From positions 1-45,343 of the forward strand of contig JABWAK010000010.1 in NCBI GenBank assembly GCA_013361065.1: a stretch of DNA of 45,343 nt. The letters are read 5' to 3'. The position numbers and the translations under genes were made by a program. The notes under the pieces are model-generated. The model saw nothing but the letters and a program-made list of their open reading frames with translations, did not search any database and had not been told where the DNA came from. Positions 36,542-45,343 of the stretch are shown here, in pieces. Every line of letters starts with the position of its first letter. The stretch's first letter is position 1. This stretch comes from Bacteroidota bacterium (GTDB lineage: Bacteria > Bacteroidota > Ignavibacteria > UBA10030 > UBA8401).

Positions 36542-36946
36542 ATGGCACAACAACGCGGACATATCGAACTGACCCGGGATGCATTCGAAGAGATCGCTCA
36601 GGATGCCTACGATGCCCTGCCGGATGATTTCCACGACACCATCGACAATGTCTACATCGTGGTGGAGGACTATCCGTCCGAAGAGACGCAAAAGAAGATG
36701 CGGGTGAGCCGGGAAGGATTGCTCGGACTCTATGAAGGGGTCCCGCTCACGCAGCGGGGAACGTGGTACGGCAGCACGCCGGTCCTGCCCGACAGGATCA
36801 CGCTCTATCAGAAGAACATCGAAGCGGTCTGCCGGGACGAGGATGAACTGGAACTGCGCATCATGGAAGTGCTCTTCCACGAACTCGGTCATTACTTCGG
36901 CATGGACGAGAAACAGGTCCGCGCTGCCATGAAGAAATTCATGTAA
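36542..36946 (+). CDS. Metallopeptidase family protein (DUF1025/zincin-like)
   Basis: IELTRDAFEEIAQDAYDALPDDFHDTIDNVYIVVEDYPSEE...GTPL-like GLYEGVPLTQR; VLFHELGHYFGMDE HExxH motif. Confidence 0.92.
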   Translation: MAQQRGHIELTRDAFEEIAQDAYDALPDDFHDTIDNVYIVVEDYPSEETQKKMRVSREGLLGLYEGVPLTQRGTWYGSTPVLPDRITLYQKNIEAVCRDEDELELRIMEVLFHELGHYFGMDEKQVRAAMKKFM

Positions 36947-36960
36947 CAGAACTGCCGGAA

Positions 36961-36993
36961 TTGAATCAATGAATCAATGGATCATTGATTCAA
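36961..36993. terminator. Inverted repeat between convergent genes
   Basis: TTGAATCAATGA-atcaatgga-TCATTGATTCAA, perfect 12-bp arms, overlapping the stop at 36990(-). Confidence 0.5.
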
Positions 36994-37967
36994 TTACTCT
37001 CCGTCTTCTGAACGACCTTTTCCACTTTATTCTTCACCGGCTCCACCGTCTGCAGATACCGGTAGAGCGCCTTCACTTCCAGCTCACTCATGTTCTTGAA
37101 GGAACCCCACGGCATCGGCGTGCCGGGGATCTGCACGCCCTGACGGAACCGGTGCAGGAAGACCTCTTCCGTCCATTGTGCGATATGCCCCGTCTCCGGA
37201 TCCGGCGTGATGTTCGGTGTGGTGAATGTCAGCTCCGGCATCACATCGGAGGGCATCGAGAACCCGCCGGCGAACGAAGGACCGACGAACGCACCGGTCA
37301 TCAGGTCCCGGTTGGTATGGCAGCCCACGCAGTTCGCAATGGAGTGCGCGATGTACTTGCCGTACGCGGCGGTGGAATCCGGCGTCACACGGCGCGGGGG
37401 GACGGCGCTCGGACCGACCGGCGTGATGAGGAATGCCGAGACCGCCTTGCCCATGAAGTTCACCTCCCGGTTCACCACCGGATTGTGCACCGGGGGCAGG
37501 GTGCGCAGGTACGAGATGACGGCGGTCAGGTCCTCATCGCTCAGATCGTGGAACGGCATGAAATCGAACACGGCGCGGCCGTCCGGGAAGACGCCGTTGC
37601 GCAGCACGCGGGCGATCTCGCCGTCCGTCAGCGCACCGATGCCGGTCGCCTTGTCCGACGTGATGTTCGGGGTGCGGATCACGCCGAACGGCAGCTGGAA
37701 GGCGAATCCTCCTTTCAGCGGCACCTCCTCGCCGGCGGCCGCCTTCGCCATATCCTCCGGCGCGAAGTGGCAGCCGGTGCAGTGGGCGGGTCCGTTCACC
37801 AGATACTTGCCGCGGGCGATCACGGCGCTGTCCGTGCTCGCTGTGATCTTCGGATACGGCGAATCGAAGGTGCGGTCATGACGCGCATAGACCGCGGCCA
37901 CGAACAGCACGATGAGCGACCCGAGCACGATGCCGCTCCATTTCAGGATGGCTTTCAGACGTTCCAT
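36990..37967 (-). CDS. Diheme cytochrome c family protein
   Basis: Two heme-binding CXXCH motifs (CTGCH, CVGCH), N-terminal TM anchor. Confidence 0.93.
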   Translation of the reverse strand: MERLKAILKWSGIVLGSLIVLFVAAVYARHDRTFDSPYPKITASTDSAVIARGKYLVNGPAHCTGCHFAPEDMAKAAAGEEVPLKGGFAFQLPFGVIRTPNITSDKATGIGALTDGEIARVLRNGVFPDGRAVFDFMPFHDLSDEDLTAVISYLRTLPPVHNPVVNREVNFMGKAVSAFLITPVGPSAVPPRRVTPDSTAAYGKYIAHSIANCVGCHTNRDLMTGAFVGPSFAGGFSMPSDVMPELTFTTPNITPDPETGHIAQWTEEVFLHRFRQGVQIPGTPMPWGSFKNMSELEVKALYRYLQTVEPVKNKVEKVVQKTESN

Positions 37968-38097
37968 AGGACCTCCGGGCTTGTTAATCGGACAAAAGTG
38001 TCCGAAATATAGACGGCACAGGGGTGATAGTCAACTCCATTCTATACACGGAGAGGAGCGGAACGCCATTCAGAAGGAAGAATGGATGGGGAGTGTA

Positions 38098-38793
38098 TTA
38101 TGGAGTGAAGAAGATGAAGTTCCCGTTAGAATACTTCACACCGAGCGGTGCGGAGTACTCCGTGATGTTCCGTCCGGTGGTGGCAGTGCCGCGGTAGAGG
38201 TACGTGTGCGGAGCGGTGAGGGTCGAATCGAACACCTGGCGGACCGATGACGGCTCCGCGCGGAAGACTGTGTAGCTGCCGCCGTCCACCGAACGCTCCA
38301 GCGTCCAGCTGCGGAACGGACTGAAGAGATCGATATTGATCCGGACGACCGTCGATGCGGTGAAGGTGCCGCGGAGTCCGGGAGGATAGGCGTTGAACGT
38401 TACCGGGAACGCATTCGTATACCCGGTCACTGCTCCATGCAGCAGGACACCGACGCGGTACCCGAAGAGCTGTCCGATCGGCAGCGTGAGCGAATCCGCA
38501 TAGCGGGTGGTGTTGGGCGGGAGCGTGGCGATCCGCGTGAAGACGCCGGGATTGCCGAGCCGCCGCTCTACCACGAATCCCTCTTCGCCCAGACTCTCAT
38601 CATACCATCCCAGGTTCACCACGGAGTCGAGTCCGGTATTCGCATCGAGTCCGGTGGGGAGCGTCGGAACGTACTGCGCGGAGAACGGATCGTGAAGATT
38701 CAGCAGTGAGACATCCGGCTCCATGTCGCAGCCGTTCAGGAACAGGATCGTCACCGCGGCAGCGATGACAGGCAGTGAGGAGGGAGGCATCAT
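38098..38793 (-). CDS. Hypothetical lipoprotein with FnIII-like segments
   Basis: Lipobox ILFLNGCDME; LDSVVNLGWYDESLGEEGFVVERRLGNPGVFTRIATLPPNTTRYADSL is FnIII-like; overlaps start of downstream reading with PEGA gene (ATGA). Confidence 0.6.
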   Translation of the reverse strand: MMPPSSLPVIAAAVTILFLNGCDMEPDVSLLNLHDPFSAQYVPTLPTGLDANTGLDSVVNLGWYDESLGEEGFVVERRLGNPGVFTRIATLPPNTTRYADSLTLPIGQLFGYRVGVLLHGAVTGYTNAFPVTFNAYPPGLRGTFTASTVVRINIDLFSPFRSWTLERSVDGGSYTVFRAEPSSVRQVFDSTLTAPHTYLYRGTATTGRNITEYSAPLGVKYSNGNFIFFTP

Positions 38794-39929
38794 AGCGGCA
38801 CCTTCATGGTGGCGGAAGACCAGCCGATCTGATAGCGGTCATTCACGAAGGGGACCGGTCGCACCTCCTCGATCTGCAGCCAGTGGACGAAGGAATGGTC
38901 GATCGCCGCATCGGCGAGCACCAGCGCATAGAGCGCGGCAGCAGCGGAGATCCACAGCGCGCGGGCGCGCCGCGCCGTACCGACGGAGGTGCGGGTATGC
39001 AGCAGCTGCTCCCGGCGGAGCAGGGCCGAGTGCTCGTCCGGCGCCGCGTCGTAGAAGGACTGTGCCACGGAAAGGTCGTGTTCCGCGATCGTCACATTGC
39101 GCACCGCATTCCGTGCGGCGAACGCGGCGGTGATGACCGCGGCACACTGGGCCGTTCCTTCCAGCAGGTGACCGTCGACCACCTGACCGAGTCCCGGCAC
39201 CGCTGCCGAGAAGAGCATCGCCCGCAGGGAGAAAGCGGAAAGGTCGTTGCTGATGCGTGTATGCCGGCCGGGTTCGATCTCGAACGTCCCTTCCACCGGC
39301 AGCGGGAAATCCGGATGCCGTATGCGGAGCGTGTGCTGGCCGGTCGCCAGTTTCACCGGACCAGGCGGAGCGCTGAAAGCGGCAGAGTCGAGCGTGATCT
39401 CCGCGCCGGACGGCGATGCGTGGACGGAGAGGAAGCCGAATGCCGGGACCATCTTCACATACCGGACCACACCGGCGCCGCTGTCGATCGTCACCGTCAG
39501 ATCCCTCGGACGGTATTCATCCAGCCGCAGGGATACCGTATGTTTGCCGGGAGCGAGCGGCAGAGCGATGAGCGGTGTTTCGCCCACCGCAATACTGTCC
39601 ACCATTAAACGGACATGCGAGGGGATGGTGAAGACCGTAAGGCCAGGGAGCGGACGGAGCCGCGTGCCGAAGCGGCGGATGGTATCCACACTCACCGTGA
39701 TGGACTCGGTCCGGTCCTGATAGCCGGGGGAGGAAAGCGTGAGAGTGTACGGTCCGACCGGAAGGCTGTCCTGGAACGGCGTCGTTCCGACGATCTCACC
39801 GTTGATGGCGACGACCGCGCTGTCCGGCGCGCACTCCACGATGAGCAGTCCCAGACGTACGGGATGTTCTGTCTGTGCCGGCAGCAGGAGGGGAAGGAGA
39901 GTGGCTGCTGCAAGAAGGATGCGGAGCAT
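38790..39929 (-). CDS. PEGA domain-containing exported protein with C-terminal membrane segment
   Basis: Repeats 'VAINGEIVGTTPFQDSLPVGPYTLTLSSPGYQDRTESITV', 'LMVDSIAVGETPLIALPLAPGKHTVSLRLDEYRPRDLTVTI', 'EITLDSAAFSAPPGPVKLATGQHTLRIRHPDFP'. Confidence 0.85.
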   Translation of the reverse strand: MLRILLAAATLLPLLLPAQTEHPVRLGLLIVECAPDSAVVAINGEIVGTTPFQDSLPVGPYTLTLSSPGYQDRTESITVSVDTIRRFGTRLRPLPGLTVFTIPSHVRLMVDSIAVGETPLIALPLAPGKHTVSLRLDEYRPRDLTVTIDSGAGVVRYVKMVPAFGFLSVHASPSGAEITLDSAAFSAPPGPVKLATGQHTLRIRHPDFPLPVEGTFEIEPGRHTRISNDLSAFSLRAMLFSAAVPGLGQVVDGHLLEGTAQCAAVITAAFAARNAVRNVTIAEHDLSVAQSFYDAAPDEHSALLRREQLLHTRTSVGTARRARALWISAAAALYALVLADAAIDHSFVHWLQIEEVRPVPFVNDRYQIGWSSATMKVPL

Positions 39930-40479
39930 GGTTCGGTTCCCGGAAGAAATTCGTCTGCATGATGATAGAGATTTATTCGGAGGAAAGAAACCGGAGATTT
40001 GTCAACACCGTTTTGACACATAGGCGATGCCCCACGGTATGCACGGAAGGCATGTAGTGTTGCAATGCTCTTTTTTCTGTGGAGAGATGGGAAAATAGAT
40101 ATAAGCGATCTGAGCGGAGGAGGGAGAAATGATTCTACTACTTAGGGAAGAAGTTCATCCAGAAAAGTTCTTTAATTGGTATGGACGATAATAATATTTA
40201 AGGGACAATGAAAAGTTCAAGTAATCTATCGAATGTTTGAACTAAACGCCCCTGTTACCTTATGGATGACTCTTCAAATTCAAGCCATTCTATTTCAAAA
40301 ATATGCCCTTTAATTTCACTTATTAAACTATAATTATGACTCTCAATAAAAAGGACTAGGAAAATTAATACTGTAATACAAATAAATATTGAAACTAAAA
40401 TTTATAGGTCTGAGTTTATTAAAAATAAAAAGGCAGATCAAACTCTATCAAAGATTCGAATCTAAATTTAAATGAAAAC

Positions 40480-41709
40480 TTACAAATAGTCTAAAGAAAA
40501 GTAATAAAGGTACTGCGAACTTGTAAAGGAGGCCAACAACTGATAATTATCATTTTTATGATCATCTGCAAAATCACAAACACTTTTTATTGAAAATGCA
40601 ATTGGTTTAGGTCTTGTGCAATTCTCAGATGCAAAATATACGCCATAAGTTTCCATTTCAAGACCCAAAACCTTTCTGCTTTGATGCTGTAAGCGGTTTA
40701 TTATTTTTTTGTTCTGAATAACTGCAGAGCCAGATGCAACAGGACCAACATGAACCGATATTCTTACCGCAACTCCAGATTTTTGCATCCATGAATTCTG
40801 AATATCATCAAGATATTTTCTGTTTCCAGATAATTCAATAAACCTTTCCTTAATGCTGCTATCAAGAGGGATGTATTTTGGATCAGGCAAAAAACTATTT
40901 TCCAATTCCCCGGATACTAATTTCCCGCTATTATAGTCCCAGGTCAAATCAGCGATTAGGATATCACCATAATTGACTCCGGAATCTTTCACTCCAGCAC
41001 AAATACCTATGTTTATAATGTATTTTGGTCGATACTTTGAAATGATTTTCATTGATAGTACAGCGGCGGATGTCATCCCCATCTGGGGTGTAGTTGCAAC
41101 TACTACTTTCAGCCGTTTCTCTCCTCTACTAAAAATTCCGGTGTAAAAGATAGTCGAATCATTCGAATGATTGTTCTCTATCCAATTAGCAGGTAAAGCC
41201 AAAATAGATTCAAGTTCGGGGCTTCTTAAAGCAGTGACAATACCTAAATCAAACAGGTAAGTGTTATCATGACTATCACGAAGAGATTTCTTTGAATTGA
41301 CTAAATACTGAAGCTTTGTCGTTAACACTTTTTGCCAATTATTATTTGTATCATCATATTTTAATATTCTCCAAATTTCTTTGGAAAAAAACTCATCTTC
41401 GGAGTCAATTATGCTGGAATATTCAGTTAAGCCTATGATGTGAAATGGTTTATATAATGAATTGCTTGATTTAAGTTCACGAATAAATTCGGCACCTGCG
41501 GATTTTCTGATCTCATCACCTTCGCGATTTGGCAAGTATAAATCTAGTATTAATAAATCAAAATATTTATTATGTAATAGCTCGCGCGCTCCCGTTAGGT
41601 CAACTGCGATAGAAATATTTTCTCTGACTATATCAGAATTATTTAATATTGCGGAAACGATTTTTTCTACTTTGCGAGAATTATCATCCACAATTATAAT
41701 GCTTATCAT
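40480..41709 (-). CDS. dtcC: Receiver domain-PNP/MTAN-like nucleosidase fusion (Detocs effector DtcC-like)
   Basis: N-terminus IIIVDDNS, LLILDLYLP (Asp), IIGLTEY, ILKYDD (Lys); C-terminal NIGICAGVKDSGVNYGDILIAD, VASGSAVIQ, VLGLEMETYGVYFAS, SVCDFADDHKNDNYQLLASFTSSQYLYYF typical of nucleoside phosphorylases; ATGA overlap with upstream gene. Confidence 0.88.
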   Translation of the reverse strand: MISIIIVDDNSRKVEKIVSAILNNSDIVRENISIAVDLTGARELLHNKYFDLLILDLYLPNREGDEIRKSAGAEFIRELKSSNSLYKPFHIIGLTEYSSIIDSEDEFFSKEIWRILKYDDTNNNWQKVLTTKLQYLVNSKKSLRDSHDNTYLFDLGIVTALRSPELESILALPANWIENNHSNDSTIFYTGIFSRGEKRLKVVVATTPQMGMTSAAVLSMKIISKYRPKYIINIGICAGVKDSGVNYGDILIADLTWDYNSGKLVSGELENSFLPDPKYIPLDSSIKERFIELSGNRKYLDDIQNSWMQKSGVAVRISVHVGPVASGSAVIQNKKIINRLQHQSRKVLGLEMETYGVYFASENCTRPKPIAFSIKSVCDFADDHKNDNYQLLASFTSSQYLYYFSLDYL

Positions 41710-42155
41710 AAAGACTCCATCTTCTGAAGTAACTTTTGCTTCCAATCCGACTGTGCAGGATTATAGTAAATTGTATCGATATAAAATTTGGGGAAATCCC
41801 TTTGCAACATTTGATTAAGTTCATCGAGGCTAATTCTTTCTTGTCCTTCTCCAAATGATTCAAACTGTGTAATAATTATAGTACTTGTAAAAACTGATTT
41901 TCGTTGCATTTCCATCATTATACTTCGACCAGCGAATGCATCAAAATAGTAACCATCTTCATTATCAGTAATGTCATATGTTGGTAAACTCATATCTAAA
42001 AGTAAAATATCCCAAGATTCCGATAAAAGGAACTTTAAGGCGGTTTGGTAAGACTTTACATGTTTAAACTCTAATGAACTTAAGGATGTAATTAAAAATG
42101 CACTAATTCTATCATATTTGTTTTGATCATCTTCGGCTATCAAAATCTTTTTCAT
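41706..42155 (-). CDS. dtcB: Stand-alone response-regulator receiver protein (Detocs DtcB-like)
   Basis: KKILIAEDDQNK, SWDILLLDMSLPTYD, TIIITQFES; located between kinase and effector genes. Confidence 0.82.
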   Translation of the reverse strand: MKKILIAEDDQNKYDRISAFLITSLSSLEFKHVKSYQTALKFLLSESWDILLLDMSLPTYDITDNEDGYYFDAFAGRSIMMEMQRKSVFTSTIIITQFESFGEGQERISLDELNQMLQRDFPKFYIDTIYYNPAQSDWKQKLLQKMESL

Positions 42156-45100
42156 ATAATAGCCCTTTCTTATTTAGTTTTATAGTTAGTCTAAATACAT
42201 TTTCGGTGGGATAAGAAAAGAAAAATTTGTAATCATCAATTTTTAAATCGTATTTAATAATCTTACTGATTTTAGGTAAACCAGTGCCACCTTCTTTGCT
42301 AATAGAGTTTAGTGATACTCCTGATTGAAGCTCTTTAAGACGATTAGAGAGAATTGCAACAGGATCTTTTGAGCGCACCTCGGGTGATATTAGATTATCA
42401 AAACTTAGAGTAAAATACTGTGCATCAAAATGAGTTTTGATATATATATCATTTTTTTTTGCATCAACTCCAGAATGTTTTATAATATTTTCAAGTAAAG
42501 TTCGGAGAATGTCAGCAAAATGGGGCAACATATCTCCATTGATAATAATATTTGACTTAGAGTCAATTTTGGGTGAAATGGGAGAAAGTGAATGAAGATT
42601 ATTAATACTAGATACACAAACCGCGACTAATTCATTAAAATTAAACTGGAAGGGGAGCGTTTTACCGGTAACGTAAAACCAACGTGAAAGCTTATCAATT
42701 TCAATTTGAACGCTTGTCATGCAGATCGTTATGTTGCTTAAAAGTTCAGGCACATCATTATTTGGCAAAAGTAGTTTAATATCATTGTACAGATTGGTTA
42801 ACAAATCATACAACTCTTTCTGCAATTTAGTATTTAAGTATTCTCGGATTTTCTGGAGATTTTCATTGGTTCTTTTCCATAGCACTTGGAAAATATTATC
42901 AATAAAGCTTTCATAATTAGAAATATTTCGGAATGAAAATGTGTATATGCCTAACAAATCAAAATCTTCATAACTATAATCAAACAATCCATCAGGATTT
43001 CGATCTTCTGTCTTAATTTGCAGTAATGTATCTTTTAAGAAAAAAGTAATGTTGTCTATTCGCTCCGAAAATGATTTAAGCTTTTCTTGTACTTGATCCT
43101 TAATAATCTGAGGCTTATATGATAATTTCTCGTTCCAATAAGGATTTGATGTATAAAATTTGGTTTCACTATCAATTTGAGAAATTAAATTAAGCCGTTC
43201 AAATGTGTTTCGAATATGTCCTTGCAAGGTTCCATGTCGAATGCGAACAGAAAGATAAGAGTCTAAACCGTACTCATTGCTTGAAATAAAACGATCTCTG
43301 ATGTCAAAAAACAAGTCTCTAAAAGCTGCATTTAGAGAGATAAACAGTACTTGAAAATCATTATTGCTATCATCTTTTTTTGACTTAAGTGATAAAAACA
43401 TCGTTTTGGTATCCATGATTCGAAATTCTTCAGCACCCTTGTGTGTAGAATATTCTATATATCGAAGATAATTTTCTTTAATTATCTTTTCTCCGGTTCG
43501 CTTTATTCCTTCCTCGTCAACATATATCTTGCTCTCATCAATTTGCCGAACGGTTTGTCTTACCAAGAGTTTTGTATTTATAGACTCAATTTCTTTTAAG
43601 TAGTCTTCCTTGTTCACGGCGTCTAGAACTATTAAGTGTTGACAAATGGCGACTCTTTCTTGCTCTAAAGATATTGTATTTGAAAATTGATATGACGATC
43701 GCATTACATTTAGTGTGCAAATATGCCTTAAAAAATGCAGCATTAATGTCTTATCAAAAATTGCACCCGACGAAATTAATTGCAAGGGTGTTTTTGATTT
43801 ATTTGCATTGAGAAAATTATCGTAAGCAACATAAGTCATTCTATTTTCTTGATGTACGATCGAGTAAATAATTGGTATTTCAATATGCCGCATTAAATCA
43901 TTTCCCAGATTATTTTCAATCTCGGTGATTAATGACTTTAAATCAAAATATTTAACCGAAGCAGCATCAACCAAGTAATGTGAAACGGCAAATTGTGCTG
44001 CTTCTAATATTTTGCCGGTAAAAAGGTAACAACGAAATAGTTTTGGAAGAATATTCTCTAAAAATGGGTATGCCTTGTCTTTCTTTATTTGCAATTCGCT
44101 ATATAATTTATGAAACAGTATGAGAGAATCGGAAAAATTCGATTTCCTAAATTGTGAAATGGCTTTATAGTATGTGCTTCTTGATGGATCAATCTCGGGC
44201 GCGAAAACAATGTCTACATTTGATGAACATAAGCGAATAAAGTCTTCTGTAAATTTAATTGTTAAGCGATGGTGAAAATGATCAACAATTGATTCAATTA
44301 ATTGCAATTGTTTTTCACTGGACTGATGGAAGAAAGCAATTGAGGGGTTTAAGAAATGACAATTTAATTTTGTCAACAGTCGAAGATGATTGACAGCCTT
44401 TCCGTTTTTATTATTAATTATTTTTTTGAGCATCATGCCACTTGCAGTATCGTCTAGCAGCAGCGCTGTTTTATAAATAATTTCTCTCTGTTCTGATCCA
44501 ACAATTTGTCCCTTTGTTTTATTATCTAAGTACGTAAGTATGATATCTGCAAAAGAGCCATCAGGGAAAAGGTGATTATAAGTTTTACTTAAAATCACTG
44601 CCGATTTTATATAAATGTCATACAGTTCAATGATTTCTGGATAATCTTTTAGTAATAATTCACATTTAGAATAGCATGACTCATATCGTCCTGCAGTATA
44701 TTCATCAAGAATATCTAAAAAGGGTTCGCTTTGTTCGGCAAATTGAGTATCAACCCGGCAATTAATTATACATGATAAATTGTAGCACTCAGCTGATTTT
44801 AATTTCTTTGTTCCTAGCAACACATAATCATTAAACCATTCAGGTGGATCCTTCTCTAAAGACAGTTGATGCGCAACGCGGACAAAAGTTAAGTATCGAT
44901 CAATAATTGAATATTTTGAAGATTCAAATAAGATGAAAGGAAGGGATTCAATATTAGGAAGGCTTTCGTTTGCGTTTAGTACGAAACCTAAATAATCTTT
45001 TAGAACGATATCAGTTTGGGGTAATTCAAGCATTTTGCTAAGCTTAATGTTATAATTCTCATAGGAGATTTGTTTTTCGCTTCTAAGCTTAAAAAAATTT

Positions 45101-45343
45101 GAAAAAAAACGTACAAATTGGTCTATTTGTTGTATCCCGTTAATTTCATTAAGTATTTTTGAACTTGCCTCTAAACCTCCCCTAAATTCTTCTACAAGGA
45201 GCATATTCCGAATGCCCCAGATTGAGTACCCATAATCCGCTTGTATTTGCTCCAATGATTGTTTTGCTTCATCAAATTTCCCAAGCATGATTTGTTTGTC
45301 AAAGTGTATTTTCTTTTGAAGAAACGTGTTTATTTCTGTGGAA
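42127..45343 (-). CDS. dtcA: Large sensor with helical-repeat N-terminus and histidine-kinase-like ATPase C-terminus (Detocs DtcA-like), 5' end beyond window
   Basis: C-terminus ILRTLLENIIKHSG (N box) and ISKEGGTGLPKISKIIKYDLKI (G box) of HATPase_c; TPR-like N-terminus; frame stays open past the ORF-track Met at 45288 to 45343 (STEINTFLQKKIHFDKQIMLGKFDEAKQ). Confidence 0.82.
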   Translation of the reverse strand, partial: STEINTFLQKKIHFDKQIMLGKFDEAKQSLEQIQADYGYSIWGIRNMLLVEEFRGGLEASSKILNEINGIQQIDQFVRFFSNFFKLRSEKQISYENYNIKLSKMLELPQTDIVLKDYLGFVLNANESLPNIESLPFILFESSKYSIIDRYLTFVRVAHQLSLEKDPPEWFNDYVLLGTKKLKSAECYNLSCIINCRVDTQFAEQSEPFLDILDEYTAGRYESCYSKCELLLKDYPEIIELYDIYIKSAVILSKTYNHLFPDGSFADIILTYLDNKTKGQIVGSEQREIIYKTALLLDDTASGMMLKKIINNKNGKAVNHLRLLTKLNCHFLNPSIAFFHQSSEKQLQLIESIVDHFHHRLTIKFTEDFIRLCSSNVDIVFAPEIDPSRSTYYKAISQFRKSNFSDSLILFHKLYSELQIKKDKAYPFLENILPKLFRCYLFTGKILEAAQFAVSHYLVDAASVKYFDLKSLITEIENNLGNDLMRHIEIPIIYSIVHQENRMTYVAYDNFLNANKSKTPLQLISSGAIFDKTLMLHFLRHICTLNVMRSSYQFSNTISLEQERVAICQHLIVLDAVNKEDYLKEIESINTKLLVRQTVRQIDESKIYVDEEGIKRTGEKIIKENYLRYIEYSTHKGAEEFRIMDTKTMFLSLKSKKDDSNNDFQVLFISLNAAFRDLFFDIRDRFISSNEYGLDSYLSVRIRHGTLQGHIRNTFERLNLISQIDSETKFYTSNPYWNEKLSYKPQIIKDQVQEKLKSFSERIDNITFFLKDTLLQIKTEDRNPDGLFDYSYEDFDLLGIYTFSFRNISNYESFIDNIFQVLWKRTNENLQKIREYLNTKLQKELYDLLTNLYNDIKLLLPNNDVPELLSNITICMTSVQIEIDKLSRWFYVTGKTLPFQFNFNELVAVCVSSINNLHSLSPISPKIDSKSNIIINGDMLPHFADILRTLLENIIKHSGVDAKKNDIYIKTHFDAQYFTLSFDNLISPEVRSKDPVAILSNRLKELQSGVSLNSISKEGGTGLPKISKIIKYDLKIDDYKFFFSYPTENVFRLTIKLNKKGLLYEKDFDSRR

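Noticed and set aside
36990-38012. 347-aa plus-strand ORF 36969-38012
   Set aside because: Antisense to the diheme cytochrome c gene with CXXCH motifs; shadow ORF.
40480-41709. Housekeeping MTA/SAH nucleosidase or futalosine hydrolase
   Set aside because: The N-terminal receiver domain and operon with a kinase and second receiver indicate a signalling/defense effector instead.

Overview
The first ~40 kb is a GC-rich chromosomal segment. It is probably from the Ignavibacteria/Chlorobi/Bacteroidota neighbourhood: two proteins end in type IX secretion (T9SS)-type 'NYPNPFNP' sorting domains, and one promoter looks Bacteroidota-like. It carries mostly housekeeping genes: mdh, rplU-rpmA, mreD-mrdA-rodA, an RND efflux pair, a DEAD-box helicase, GH13, an arginase-family enzyme and cytochrome c. 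It also holds an 11-gene operon led by an ECF sigma factor and its anti-sigma, encoding redox and sulfur-carrier proteins (rhodaneses, thioredoxin, OsmC, DUF302). At about 40.1 kb the composition shifts sharply to AT-rich. There three overlapping minus-strand genes encode a large repeat/histidine-kinase-like sensor (cut by the right window edge), a stand-alone receiver protein, and a receiver domain fused to a purine nucleoside phosphorylase (PNP/MTAN-fold) domain. This order and domain content matches the Detocs anti-phage two-component system (DtcA-DtcB-DtcC), and it is the most exciting element here. Other notable signals are a 46-nt REP-like element (13-bp palindrome, 20-nt spacer, 13-bp palindrome) in three copies, a degenerate GIY-YIG-like small protein, and several dyad-rich intergenic repeats. 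No tRNA, rRNA, CRISPR array or transposase gene was recognised. All calls come from reading the sequence and the ORF track; no database search was run.
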